The position numbers were made by a program, and so were the translations under genes. A stretch of DNA of 64,000 nt from positions 434,001-498,000 of the forward strand of contig OZ250175.1 of NCBI GenBank assembly GCA_965238155.1. Direction: 5' to 3'. The DNA comes from BJGV01 sp964196335 (GTDB taxonomy: Bacteria > Pseudomonadota > Gammaproteobacteria > Burkholderiales > Nitrosomonadaceae). Every line of letters starts with the position of its first letter. Within the stretch, counting starts at the first letter, position 1. A model generated the notes under the pieces. It did no database searches. It was not told the DNA's origin and saw only the letters and a program-made list of their open reading frames with translations. Of the stretch, positions 8,441 through 17,501 are shown piece after piece.

Positions 8441-8857
8441 ATGAGTATGCGCCGCACAAAACGACGCTTGATGAACGAAATTAACGTTGTGCCATATATT
8501 GATGTAATGTTGGTGTTACTGATCATCTTTATGATTACAGCGCCGCTGGTTAATTCCGGTCAGATTGAGCTGCCTCAGATCGGTAAATCTTTGAAGCCGC
8601 CGGTTGCGCCCCTGGAAGTGATTATTAAGGCTGATAAAAGTCTGGCAATACGCGATCTTGCGCTGACAACTACAGAGCAAAAAGTCAATCGTGATGAATT
8701 GATAGATGTGATTAAGCAAAAACAGGCAAAGAATAAAGATCAACCGGTGGTGATTGCTGCCGATAAGAATGTACGATACGAAGAAGTAATAAAAATGATG
8801 GATATTCTACAAAAGCAGAAAGTTACGAAAGTAGGTCTGCTGGCTAAACAAAAATGA
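8441..8857 (+). CDS. tolR: Tol-Pal system protein TolR
   Basis: Single-span inner-membrane protein (138 residues) of the ExbD/TolR family. The N-terminal segment NEINVVPYIDVMLVLLIIFM carries the conserved membrane Asp thought to take part in proton transfer with TolQ. The periplasmic domain follows, ending with DKNVRYEEVIKMMDILQ, the family signature. Positioned normally between tolQ and tolA. Confidence 0.96.
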   Translation: MSMRRTKRRLMNEINVVPYIDVMLVLLIIFMITAPLVNSGQIELPQIGKSLKPPVAPLEVIIKADKSLAIRDLALTTTEQKVNRDELIDVIKQKQAKNKDQPVVIAADKNVRYEEVIKMMDILQKQKVTKVGLLAKQK

Positions 8858-8873
8858 TCAATACGAATATCCG

Positions 8874-9653
8874 ATGAGCGCAATGGCGCCATCAGGTCCT
8901 GCTAACCGTGATCAGAAATTGTTTAAGGCAGGAGTGCTGGCGTTACTGGTACACGTGGGGTTTTTTATTTTTATGACTTTTGGACTTAGCTGGAAAACCT
9001 TTCCACCGAAGGGGATAGTGGTAGATTTGTGGAGTGATTTACCTCAGCCTGAGCAGCCGCCAACTAAGAAAGTAAAGCCATTACCACCAAAGCCGGTGCA
9101 ACCGCCGAAAAAAGTTAAGCCACTACCGCCGAAAAAAGCAGTACCTTTACCTCCAAAGCCGGATATAGCACTTAAAAAAGAAAAAGAAAAAAAACAAAAG
9201 TTAGCTGAGGAGAAAAAAGCGAAGGAGAAAAAAGCAAAGGAGAAAAAGGCCAAAGAGCAAAAAGCCAGGGTAGCAGCTGAAGTGGAGCGACTTCAGAAAG
9301 AGCAGCTGGAAGAAGAGGAAAGAAGAATGCTTCAAAAAAAGGCGGCAGGCGCACAAGCGGCAGTTAAGCGAAACCTGACAGATGAATACAAGGCAAAAAT
9401 TCTGGCAAAAATCAAAAGCCGACTTGTGATGCCGCCGGATTTACCAAATGATCCTGTTGCCGAGTTCGATGTTACATTGCTGCCTGGCGGAGAAATTCTT
9501 GATGTTAAGTTACGAAAGAGCAGTGGATTCCTCTCTTTCGATGCAGCCGTGGAGCGTGCAATTGTTTTGTCCAGGCCGTTACCCTTGCCGCCGGATCCGT
9601 CACTGTTTTCAAATTTTCGAAATTTAAGTCTTAAGGTACATTATCTAGAATGA
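8874..9653 (+). CDS. tolA: Tol-Pal system protein TolA
   Basis: TolA bridges the TolQR motor and Pal. At 259 residues it is short for the family. It has one membrane span (about residues 20-38), a Pro/Lys-rich stretch with repeated PPKK/PLPPK units (about 55-100), a Lys/Ala/Glu-rich coiled coil containing AKEKKAKEKKAKE (about 100-165), and a C-terminal TonB-like domain beginning near LTDEYKAKILAKI and containing the GGEILDVKLRKSSG segment. The repeats make the middle low-complexity in both DNA and protein. Its stop codon overlaps a possible upstream ATG of tolB. Confidence 0.93.
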   Translation: MSAMAPSGPANRDQKLFKAGVLALLVHVGFFIFMTFGLSWKTFPPKGIVVDLWSDLPQPEQPPTKKVKPLPPKPVQPPKKVKPLPPKKAVPLPPKPDIALKKEKEKKQKLAEEKKAKEKKAKEKKAKEQKARVAAEVERLQKEQLEEEERRMLQKKAAGAQAAVKRNLTDEYKAKILAKIKSRLVMPPDLPNDPVAEFDVTLLPGGEILDVKLRKSSGFLSFDAAVERAIVLSRPLPLPPDPSLFSNFRNLSLKVHYLE

Positions 9654-9700
9654 TTAGTATAATTCCTCCCTATAAAATATTTCTTTCAAAAGTTGGCTCT

Positions 9701-11008
9701 ATGCAGAATTCTTTACATCAATTTTCCTGCTATACACTTGCTCTGATATTTTGTTTGTTCAGCGCCCCGCTCCATGCTGCGCTCGATATTGAAATTTTCG
9801 GCGGTGGCGCTTCTCAGATTCCCATTGCTATTGTTCCATTTGCTGCTGAAGAAAGACTTACGCAAGGTGTAACAGCAGTCGTGAAATCCGATTTACAACG
9901 GAGCGGACTGTTTAGAATGGTTGATTCAGGTGGCTCCGCTCCTCATGAACCCAGTGAAATTATTTATCCTAACTGGCAAATGCGTGGTGCGAATGCGCTG
10001 GTTATCGGTACCACCAGAATATTACCTAATGGACAGATAGAGGTACGATATCGTCTTATGGATGTAGCAAGACAGGAAATATTAATTAGTGATATGGAAA
10101 CTGTTTCTGTGAAGCAATTGCGTGCTGTTGCTCATCGAATGGCTGATAGTATTTATGAAAAACTAACAGGTGACGTAGGGGTCTTTAGCACCCGCATTGC
10201 TTATGTGGCAAAACAGGGAAAAAAATATGCATTACAGGTAGCCGATGCAGATGGATTCAATGCGAGGACAGCGATTGAATACACACAACCGATTATTTCA
10301 ATCGCATGGTCACCGGACGGTACTAAAATAGCTTATGTGTCGTTTGAGAATAAAAAACCAGTTATTCATGTACAAACTCTGGCAACCGGGGCTCGTAAGG
10401 CCGTAGCAAAATTCAGGGGTAGTAACAGTGCTCCGGCATGGTCCCCTGACGGTAAAAAACTTGCAGTGGTGCTGAGTAAGAAAGGCGGCTCACAAATTTT
10501 TTTAATAAATTCTGATGGAAGCGGTTTAAAAAGGCTTACCCGGAGTTCCGGTATTGATACTGAGCCTAGTTTTTCGCCGGACGGGAAATCAATAATTTTT
10601 ACTTCTGACCGTGGTGGCAGCCCTCAAATTTATCGAATGCCCGTAACAGGATCTGCATCAGGGGTAGCTGAACGCCTTACTTTCGAAGGTAGTTATAATG
10701 TAAGCCCGCAATATCGTCATGACGGGAGAAGTTTTACCTTCATTCATCGTAACGGCTCAAAATTTAATGTGGCCATACAGGACCTGGAAACTCGTCAGGT
10801 ACAACTATTGACTGATTCATTGTTTGATGAATCCCCCAGTTTTGCGCCGAATGGCAAGATAATCCTGTATGCAACTGAAGTTAAAGGACGTGGTATATTA
10901 GCCGCAGTATCAAGTGATGGCAGAACAAGACAACGGTTATCAACCCAAAAGGGAGATATAAGGGAGCCGGCATGGGGGCCTTTACCAAAATGGCGCCGTA
11001 AATTCTGA
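9701..11008 (+). CDS. tolB: Tol-Pal system beta-propeller protein TolB
   Basis: Periplasmic Pal-binding protein. After a signal peptide (hydrophobic FSCYTLALIFCLFSAPLHA, cleaved before ALDIEI) comes the N-terminal alpha/beta domain, then a six-bladed propeller with repeated SPDG-type blade motifs (WSPDGTKIAYVS, WSPDGKKLAVVL, FSPDGKSIIFTSDRGG). I start at the ATG 9701 because it gives a normal signal peptide. An in-frame ATG at 9650 overlaps the tolA stop and could serve for coupling, adding 17 residues. pal follows after 45 bases. Confidence 0.93.
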   Translation: MQNSLHQFSCYTLALIFCLFSAPLHAALDIEIFGGGASQIPIAIVPFAAEERLTQGVTAVVKSDLQRSGLFRMVDSGGSAPHEPSEIIYPNWQMRGANALVIGTTRILPNGQIEVRYRLMDVARQEILISDMETVSVKQLRAVAHRMADSIYEKLTGDVGVFSTRIAYVAKQGKKYALQVADADGFNARTAIEYTQPIISIAWSPDGTKIAYVSFENKKPVIHVQTLATGARKAVAKFRGSNSAPAWSPDGKKLAVVLSKKGGSQIFLINSDGSGLKRLTRSSGIDTEPSFSPDGKSIIFTSDRGGSPQIYRMPVTGSASGVAERLTFEGSYNVSPQYRHDGRSFTFIHRNGSKFNVAIQDLETRQVQLLTDSLFDESPSFAPNGKIILYATEVKGRGILAAVSSDGRTRQRLSTQKGDIREPAWGPLPKWRRKF

Positions 11009-11053
11009 TTTTGTTTGGTAGCGCAGAGTAGTTAAATTTATAAGGAGAGAATT

Positions 11054-11557
11054 ATGAAGAAAATTTTAAGCATTATTCTGGTGGTTTTGTTGTCAGCATG
11101 CGCCAGCAAAACTACCAAACCAGGTGGAGAGGGAGGGAGTCAGGCCGATAAAGGTGCTATGTCCGGAGAGAATGCTTCAGGTGGCCCCACTGGAAATCCG
11201 CTAACTGATCCAAATAATATATTATCCAAACGCAGTGTATATTTTGAATTTGATAAATACGTGGTTAATGATAAATATAACTCTATGGTGCTATCACACG
11301 CTCGGTATTTACGTGATAATTCTAATGCGAGCATTCGCTTGGAAGGTAATGCAGATGAACGCGGTAGCCGCGAATACAATCTTGCATTGGGTCAGCGTCG
11401 CGCTGATAGCGTGAAGAGAGTGATGACATTGGCGGGCACTCAGGAAAGTCAGATTGAATCTGTTAGTTATGGCGAAGAAAAACCACGCGCTGTCGGCCAT
11501 AATGAGGCTGCCTGGGCTGAGAATCGTCGTGCAGATATTCGTTATCAGGGCGAATAA
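11054..11557 (+). CDS. pal: Peptidoglycan-associated lipoprotein Pal
   Basis: Outer-membrane lipoprotein of 167 residues. The signal peptide ends LLSAC with the lipidated Cys16. A Gly/Ser-rich linker leads to an OmpA-like peptidoglycan-binding domain: VYFEFDKYVV, LEGNADERGSREYNLALGQRRADSV and a C-terminal NRRADI. Pal anchors the outer membrane to the wall and is recycled to the septum by TolQRAB. The clear AAGGAGAG ribosome site before the ATG fits high expression. Confidence 0.97.
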   Translation: MKKILSIILVVLLSACASKTTKPGGEGGSQADKGAMSGENASGGPTGNPLTDPNNILSKRSVYFEFDKYVVNDKYNSMVLSHARYLRDNSNASIRLEGNADERGSREYNLALGQRRADSVKRVMTLAGTQESQIESVSYGEEKPRAVGHNEAAWAENRRADIRYQGE

Positions 11558-11559
11558 TC

Positions 11560-12336
11560 ATGTATTTACGCGCTCTCTTGCTATTGTCAGTGCTGATCAG
11601 TTGTAATACGAGTTACGCTGCACTATTCGATGACAAGGGTGCGCGACAGGAGCGTGCCGCACAACAGGAGCAGATGAAAATTCTGGAATCGCGTATTACT
11701 AAGCTGGAAGAAGCGAATAACCAGGCAATTGTTGGGCTTCACAACCAGATTGAAGAGTTAAGACATGAGGTTAGCAAGTTAAATGGTCAAATTGAGGTAT
11801 TAGCAAACGATATTGAATTGTCCCAAAACAGGCAGAAGGATTTTTATATTGATCTGGATAGTCGGCTAAGGAGGATTGAGCAGCCTGATGCTGCTTCTGA
11901 TACTGTATCAGATACGAATTCCTCTGTTGTTGAAGGAGAGTCACCGGCCGGTAATACGGTAGTAACTGACGATGAAAACAGTGACTATCAGGAAGCTTTC
12001 GGAATGTTCAAGATCGGCAGGTTCAAGGGTGCTATATCTAAATTTAAAAGCTTTATCAAAAATTATCCCACATCAAAACTTATACCCAGTTCCCACTACT
12101 GGATTGGAAACTCTTATTATGCGATGCGTGATTTTAAGCGCGCAATTGACGTACAGAAAGAATTAGTCAAAGATTTTCCGGATAGTGCGAAAGTTCCTGA
12201 TGCTATGCTTAACATTGCAAGTAGTCAGAAAGAAATAAACCACAAAACAGCTGCAAAAAAAACCTTGAAAGATTTAATCGCAAAATATCCCATCAGTGAT
12301 GCGGCAGAAAAGGCCAAACTACGATTAGCCAATTAA
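11560..12336 (+). CDS. cpoB: Cell division coordinator CpoB (YbgF), TPR protein
   Basis: Periplasmic protein of 258 residues with a signal peptide ending SYA, a coiled-coil N-terminal region (about 30-95; heptad-like ILESRITKLEEANNQ) that trimerises in relatives, an acidic linker, and C-terminal TPR repeats (YQEAFGMFKIGRFKGAISKF and SHYWIGNSYYAMRDFKRAI). In E. coli CpoB coordinates PBP1B and Tol. It follows pal by two bases, the standard end of the tol-pal operon. Confidence 0.94.
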   Translation: MYLRALLLLSVLISCNTSYAALFDDKGARQERAAQQEQMKILESRITKLEEANNQAIVGLHNQIEELRHEVSKLNGQIEVLANDIELSQNRQKDFYIDLDSRLRRIEQPDAASDTVSDTNSSVVEGESPAGNTVVTDDENSDYQEAFGMFKIGRFKGAISKFKSFIKNYPTSKLIPSSHYWIGNSYYAMRDFKRAIDVQKELVKDFPDSAKVPDAMLNIASSQKEINHKTAAKKTLKDLIAKYPISDAAEKAKLRLAN

Positions 12337-12366
12337 GAATAGGAGACGGTTGGCTTTAATAGATTA

Positions 12367-13077
12367 ATGCTGGTGGTGCGCGATATGATTATTACTTCTT
12401 CTTCATTACAACACACAGCTATACAAACACCCGAGACAGAGATTTTACGGGTTAACGAAATATTTCTTTCTCTTCAGGGTGAAACCAGTCGCGTAGGACT
12501 GCCAACGGTATTTGTACGTTTAACCGGGTGTCCCTTACGTTGTGGTTACTGTGACACGGAGTATGCCTTCTATAATGGTGAGAGCATATCGATTTCTTCT
12601 GTTCTGGATGCAGTGTCCGGTTACGGGGTACAAAACGTTACTGTTACCGGTGGAGAACCTCTGGCACAGAAAAAATGTCTGCTATTACTCAGGTTGTTGT
12701 GCGATGCAGGCTATTCGGTATCACTTGAAACCAGTGGTGCACAGGATGTATCCAAGGTAGATGTTCGTGTGGTAAAAGTTCTGGATGTTAAAACTCCGGG
12801 GTCAGGGGAAGATCAGAAAAATAATTGGACTAATCTTGATTACCTTACCAGCCAGGATGAGTTAAAGTTTGTTTTATGTGATGAAGCAGATTATCAGTGG
12901 GCAGTTAAGACAATACGAGATTATCACCTGGACAAAATGTGTCCGATCTTATTTTCGCCTGTATATAGTAAGCTTGATCCTGCATTGCTTGCCGCATGGG
13001 TATTACGCGATCGTTTAGGTGTTAGGGTGCAGATTCAACTACACAAGTTGCTGTGGGGTGAAGAGCCGGGGAGATGA
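12367..13077 (+). CDS. queE: 7-carboxy-7-deazaguanine synthase QueE
   Basis: Radical SAM enzyme of queuosine/7-deazaguanine synthesis, converting carboxytetrahydropterin to 7-carboxy-7-deazaguanine. The cluster motif is at Cys55, Cys59 and Cys62 in TGCPLRCGYCDT, preceded by SLQGETSRVGLPTVFVRL. VTGGEPL is the usual SAM-binding segment. A second in-frame ATG at 12385 would shorten it by six residues, and neither start has a strong ribosome site close by. queC follows, as in many proteobacteria. Confidence 0.93.
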   Translation: MLVVRDMIITSSSLQHTAIQTPETEILRVNEIFLSLQGETSRVGLPTVFVRLTGCPLRCGYCDTEYAFYNGESISISSVLDAVSGYGVQNVTVTGGEPLAQKKCLLLLRLLCDAGYSVSLETSGAQDVSKVDVRVVKVLDVKTPGSGEDQKNNWTNLDYLTSQDELKFVLCDEADYQWAVKTIRDYHLDKMCPILFSPVYSKLDPALLAAWVLRDRLGVRVQIQLHKLLWGEEPGR

Positions 13078-13118
13078 GAATTCAGTAGATTTTCCACACA
13101 AAGTTATTTCTTGATCAG

Positions 13119-13790
13119 ATGACAAAAGCTGTAGTGCTCTTATCAGGCGGATTAGACTCTGCTACTATTCTTGCGATTGCCCGTGATAAAGGGTACGAGT
13201 GTTATGCCATGAGTGTCGATTATGGTCAGAGAAACAGATCGGAACTTGTTGCGGCAGAGAATGTGGCGCAGTCAATAGGAGTAAGTAAGCATCAAATCAT
13301 AAATATTGATTTGACAGTATTTGGCGGATCTGCACTCACTGATGAATCTATCGCTGTTCCCACAGAAGGAATTAAGGAAGGAATCCCGGTTACATATGTT
13401 CCTGCCCGCAATACGATAATGTTGTCACTTGCATTGCCGTGGGCCGAAGTGCTTGGAAGCCACGATATTTTTATCGGCGTAAATGCAGTAGATTATTCCG
13501 GCTATCCTGATTGTCGGCCAGAATACATTGCCGCGTTCGAAAAAATGGCGAATTTGGCAACTAAGGTATCAACTCAAGACAAAAAATTACATATCCATGC
13601 GCCACTTATGAGATTGTCTAAAGCTGAAATAATTCAGCAGGGAAGGTTGCTTGATGTAGATTACAGTCTGACAGTCTCTTGTTATCAGGCAAATGAAGTG
13701 GGATTTGCTTGTGGAATATGTGATTCTTGCCGGTTACGTCGTGCGGGGTTCAAAGCGGCTGATGTTCCTGATCCGACACGTTATAAATAA
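13119..13790 (+). CDS. queC: 7-cyano-7-deazaguanine synthase QueC
   Basis: QueC (223 residues) makes preQ0 from 7-carboxy-7-deazaguanine, ammonia and ATP. The ATP pyrophosphatase motif LSGGLDSAT is at residues 8-16, and near the C-terminus the zinc Cys set CYQ...CGICDSC is complete. It is the second gene of the queE-queC pair; queD and queF are not in the window. Confidence 0.96.
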   Translation: MTKAVVLLSGGLDSATILAIARDKGYECYAMSVDYGQRNRSELVAAENVAQSIGVSKHQIINIDLTVFGGSALTDESIAVPTEGIKEGIPVTYVPARNTIMLSLALPWAEVLGSHDIFIGVNAVDYSGYPDCRPEYIAAFEKMANLATKVSTQDKKLHIHAPLMRLSKAEIIQQGRLLDVDYSLTVSCYQANEVGFACGICDSCRLRRAGFKAADVPDPTRYK

Positions 13791-13910
13791 GTGGCGAATT
13801 TATAATTTATATAGTCAGTTACCCGACAGCCGCATAAAATAATGTACGAACCTTCTATTATTTTGGCAGAATAGTAATATTGGGACTATCGTTTTTAGAG
13901 GGGATTTGAG

Positions 13911-15254
13911 ATGAGATATAAAAGCTTTCAGGAGTTCTGTACTTATATAGCCAAACATAATCCACGTCAGCCTGAATACCAGCAGGCAGTTGATGAAGTC
14001 ATGGAGAGTATTTGGCCTTTTATTGTTGAGCATCCCAGTTATGCTGAGCATGGTCTTCTGGACCGTCTTGTTGAGCCAGAAAGAGCGATTATTTTTCGTG
14101 TATCCTGGGTGGATGATCAAAATGAAGTCAGGGTAAACCGTGGTTATCGGATACAACATAACTCATCTATTGGGCCCTATAAGGGAGGCACACGTTTTCA
14201 TCCGTCCGTAAATCTTTCTATTCTCAAATTTTTGGCTTTTGAACAGACTTTCAAGAATGCTCTGACTACTTTGCCTATGGGCGGTGGAAAAGGTGGTGCA
14301 GATTTTGATCCAAAAGGGAGAAGTCCGGGGGAAGTAATGCGTTTTTGCCAGGCTTATGTAAGTGAGTTATTTCGTCATGTTGGTTCTGACACCGACATAC
14401 CTGCCGGCGACATTGGAGTAGGTGGCAGGGAGGTAGGTTTTATGGCTGGTATGCTAAAAAAACTTTCAAACCGATCCGACTCTGTTTTTACGGGTAAGGG
14501 ACTGAGTTTTGGGGGCTCATTGATTCGTCCGGAGGCTACAGGATACGGTACAGTATATTTTGCCGAGGAAATGCTAAAGCATGCCGGTCGTTCGTTTGAT
14601 GGTCTGAGAGTTTCTGTTTCAGGTGCAGGTAACGTCGCTCAGTACTCTGTCGAAAAAGCGATGATGCTGGGCGCAAAAGTGGTAACAGTTTCTGATTCTA
14701 GTGGTACGGTGGTTGATGAGGACGGCTTTACAACTGAAAAGCTTGCAATATTAATGGATGTAAAAAATCATTTAAGAGGCCGGGTCAGTGATTACGCTGA
14801 ACGAGTGAAAGCCACGTTTACTCCTAATGTGCGGCCATGGCATGTTCCGGTCGATGTTGCACTACCTTGCGCAACTCAGAATGAGTTAGATGAAAAAGAT
14901 GCCGCCGCTTTGATAAAAAACGGAGTACTTTGTGTTGCTGAGGGTGCAAACATGCCTTCTACAGCGGATGCTGTAAAACTTTTTGATAAAGGAGGAGTTT
15001 TGTTTGCTCCGGGCAAAGCCAGTAACGCTGGTGGAGTAGCTACCTCCGGACTGGAAATGAGTCAGAATGCCATGCGTCTTTCCTGGCCACGTGAGGAAGT
15101 AGATGCTCGTTTGCTGGAGATTATGAAAGCTATTCATAGTTCCTGTATTCAATATGGCAAACGAAAAGATGGAAGTATTAATTATGTCGACGGAGCAAAT
15201 ATAGCGGGCTTTGTCAAAGTAGCAGATGCAATGCTTGGTCAGGGCGTGGTCTAA
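13911..15254 (+). CDS. gdhA: NADP-specific glutamate dehydrogenase
   Basis: Hexameric-type glutamate dehydrogenase of 447 residues, which reductively aminates 2-oxoglutarate with ammonium. The GPYKGGTRFHPSVNLSILKFLAFEQ region, the catalytic Lys in LPMGGGKGGADFD (about residue 127) and the nucleotide fold VSVSGAGNVAQYSVEKA are all intact. Length and motifs match the bacterial NADPH-linked class; the cofactor is inferred from the family. A stem-loop without a T tail follows at 15284. Confidence 0.95.
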   Translation: MRYKSFQEFCTYIAKHNPRQPEYQQAVDEVMESIWPFIVEHPSYAEHGLLDRLVEPERAIIFRVSWVDDQNEVRVNRGYRIQHNSSIGPYKGGTRFHPSVNLSILKFLAFEQTFKNALTTLPMGGGKGGADFDPKGRSPGEVMRFCQAYVSELFRHVGSDTDIPAGDIGVGGREVGFMAGMLKKLSNRSDSVFTGKGLSFGGSLIRPEATGYGTVYFAEEMLKHAGRSFDGLRVSVSGAGNVAQYSVEKAMMLGAKVVTVSDSSGTVVDEDGFTTEKLAILMDVKNHLRGRVSDYAERVKATFTPNVRPWHVPVDVALPCATQNELDEKDAAALIKNGVLCVAEGANMPSTADAVKLFDKGGVLFAPGKASNAGGVATSGLEMSQNAMRLSWPREEVDARLLEIMKAIHSSCIQYGKRKDGSINYVDGANIAGFVKVADAMLGQGVV

Positions 15255-15283
15255 GTATCATTCAACCAGATAGCAGATGTTTA

Positions 15284-15312
15284 CTTCCATTTATAATTTT
15301 ATTAAATGGAAG
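15284..15312 (+). terminator. Stem-loop after gdhA
   Basis: A perfect 10-bp stem (15284-15293 with 15303-15312) closes a 9-base AT loop 30 bases after the gdhA stop. There is no T run after it, so it may be a processing or stabilising hairpin rather than a strong intrinsic terminator. It lies inside an open frame extending slt upstream, which argues against that extension being translated. Confidence 0.5.
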
Positions 15313-15531
15313 ACCAGAAACCTGTCACTTTCAAGTTGTTATGGTGATAGCTTTTTTACGCGAGAACAGTTATACGATGGTTCTTTATCAAAGACAGGAT
15401 TTCCAGTCCTGCTAAAGAACAGATGGATTGTAGTTGATAACGTGATGAGTAAAACTGTGTCTGGAGGTAATCTTTTGTGTGTTTTTCCATGCGGGATCAA
15501 TATTATATCTCCGGACGCGGGAATCAGGTTA

Positions 15532-17469
15532 ATGAGAAATATTCTTCTGACATTATTATTTCTTGTTTGTGTCGATACAGTTGTAGCCAGTCAGGATCGT
15601 GATTTTATCGCAGCACGTAAAGCATTTCAGACAGGGAATTCTAAGCGACTGGCTATAAATGTCCCGCGCCTACAAGGTCATATACTGGAGTCTTATGTGG
15701 CTTATTATCAGCTGCAGCTGCAGCTGGATAAAGCAAAGTCAGATAAAAAAGCAAAAGTAGATATAAACGCAGTCAGAAGATTTATTTCCCGATATCAGGA
15801 TAGTCTTCTTGCTGACAGGATACGTGGAGAATGGCTAAAAGTTCTTGGAAAAACACATCAATGGGAGTTATTTGCTAAGGAGTATCCGGCTCTTATTAAA
15901 GAGGATACTGAGCTTAGTTGTTACTCATTGCAACAGCGGCTATATATAAATGATAGTGATGCACTACATGATGCGCTTTCATTGTGGTTCAATGGACAAG
16001 ACATGCCGGAAAGTTGTACGCCATTATTTGATTCGCTTATTGCGGCTAAGCTTCTGACGGAAGAAGATGTGTGGAAGCGAATACGCCTTGCTCTTGAAGA
16101 AGGCAAGGTTGGTGTTGCAAAACACATTAACCAATATCTTCCAAGAAAGCATGCACTCAGCGAACGTAAGTTGAATGCCGCCACCAAAAATCCATTACGC
16201 TATTTAGGCAGACATCGGAAGAAAATCAAAACCCGTGCTGACCGTGAAGTGATTTTATTTGCAATGTTACGTTTACTTCGTAGTGGTCTGGATCGGGCTT
16301 ATGCATTCTGGCCCAGGGTACGTGAGCAGTTCTCGCACAGTGAGCAATCATACTTTAAGGCACAGTTAGCAAGCAGAGCAGCATATAAACATGATTCTCG
16401 TGCACTTGACTGGTTTATGGAAGCTGCTAACACTGATATTCCAGCCTTGCTTTCAGATAAACAACTTATATGGAAAACACGTGCTGCTCTACGTGCCAAA
16501 GACTGGACGATAGTGCTGGAAAGTATCGAGACTATGTCTGGTCTTGAACAGCAGGCAGCAGCATGGAGATATTGGAAGGCACGTGCTCTGAAGGAACAAG
16601 GTAAAACTGCAAAAGCCAGGGTTATTTTTGCGGCATTAAGTACCGAACATCATTTTTATGGACAACTGGCAGAAGAGGAGCTGGGGGTCGTGATCGGGGC
16701 TCTTCCCAAATCTTATAAAATTGAGGAAGAAGAGATTACAGCTATTCAGAAGCTGCCTGGAATTCAACGAACACTTGCCCTCTATCATCTTAATCTGCGA
16801 ATTGAGGCTACACGCGAGTGGATATGGACAATACGCGGGTTTGATGACAAGCGCTTATTGGCCGCGGCGGAAACTGCGCGTCGTAACAAGCTCTACGATA
16901 GAGCAATCAATACGGCTAATAAAACCGTAGAGCTTCATGATTTTAATCTGCGCTACCTTGCTCCTCATCGTGACGTGATGAAAAAAGTATTGAAACAAAA
17001 AGAGCTTGATGAAGCTTTAGTTTACGGTTTGATCCGGCAGGAAAGTCGCTTCATTGCAAAAGCTAAGTCCAGGACTGGCGCAATCGGATTGATGCAGTTA
17101 ATGCCGGCTACTGCCAGATGGGTAGCAAAGAAATCAGGTATGCGTAATTACCGTAAAAGACTTGTCTCCCAGGTGAATACCAACTTAATGCTGGGGACAT
17201 ATTATCTTAAGCACGTGCTAACTTTATTTGATGATCAATCATTATTGGCGTCAGCTGCCTACAATGCCGGTCCTAGTCGCGCAGAGAAATGGCGGGGTGA
17301 AGAATCACTGGAAGGTGCAATTTATGCTGAAACCATTCCTTTCAAAGAAACACGTGATTACGTAAAAAAGGTCATGAGTAACTCAATGTATTATGCCAGT
17401 ACTTTCGGACATCAAGTGCGGAGCTTGAAAGATCGCCTGGACATAATTGAGCCTAAATCAGATAAGTAG
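15532..17469 (+). CDS. slt: Soluble lytic murein transglycosylase Slt
   Basis: Periplasmic lytic transglycosylase, about 645 residues from the ATG at 15532, which begins a clean signal peptide (RNILLTLLFLVCVDTVVAS). A long alpha-helical superhelical U/L domain is followed by the SLT catalytic domain: Glu at about 504 in LIRQESRF, then SRTGAIGLMQLMPATA and AAYNAGPSRAEKW. It cleaves glycan strands to 1,6-anhydro products. The frame is open upstream to 15277 (85 extra codons), but that stretch lacks signal-peptide character and contains a stem-loop, so I left it out. Confidence 0.92.
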   Translation: MRNILLTLLFLVCVDTVVASQDRDFIAARKAFQTGNSKRLAINVPRLQGHILESYVAYYQLQLQLDKAKSDKKAKVDINAVRRFISRYQDSLLADRIRGEWLKVLGKTHQWELFAKEYPALIKEDTELSCYSLQQRLYINDSDALHDALSLWFNGQDMPESCTPLFDSLIAAKLLTEEDVWKRIRLALEEGKVGVAKHINQYLPRKHALSERKLNAATKNPLRYLGRHRKKIKTRADREVILFAMLRLLRSGLDRAYAFWPRVREQFSHSEQSYFKAQLASRAAYKHDSRALDWFMEAANTDIPALLSDKQLIWKTRAALRAKDWTIVLESIETMSGLEQQAAAWRYWKARALKEQGKTAKARVIFAALSTEHHFYGQLAEEELGVVIGALPKSYKIEEEEITAIQKLPGIQRTLALYHLNLRIEATREWIWTIRGFDDKRLLAAAETARRNKLYDRAINTANKTVELHDFNLRYLAPHRDVMKKVLKQKELDEALVYGLIRQESRFIAKAKSRTGAIGLMQLMPATARWVAKKSGMRNYRKRLVSQVNTNLMLGTYYLKHVLTLFDDQSLLASAAYNAGPSRAEKWRGEESLEGAIYAETIPFKETRDYVKKVMSNSMYYASTFGHQVRSLKDRLDIIEPKSDK

Positions 17470-17501
17470 CAATAATTTACACATGAGAAAGAACGATCAT
17501 A

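Noticed and set aside
15345..15420. Small inverted repeat CAGGA/TCCTG before slt
   Set aside because: Only five base pairs; not distinguishable from chance.
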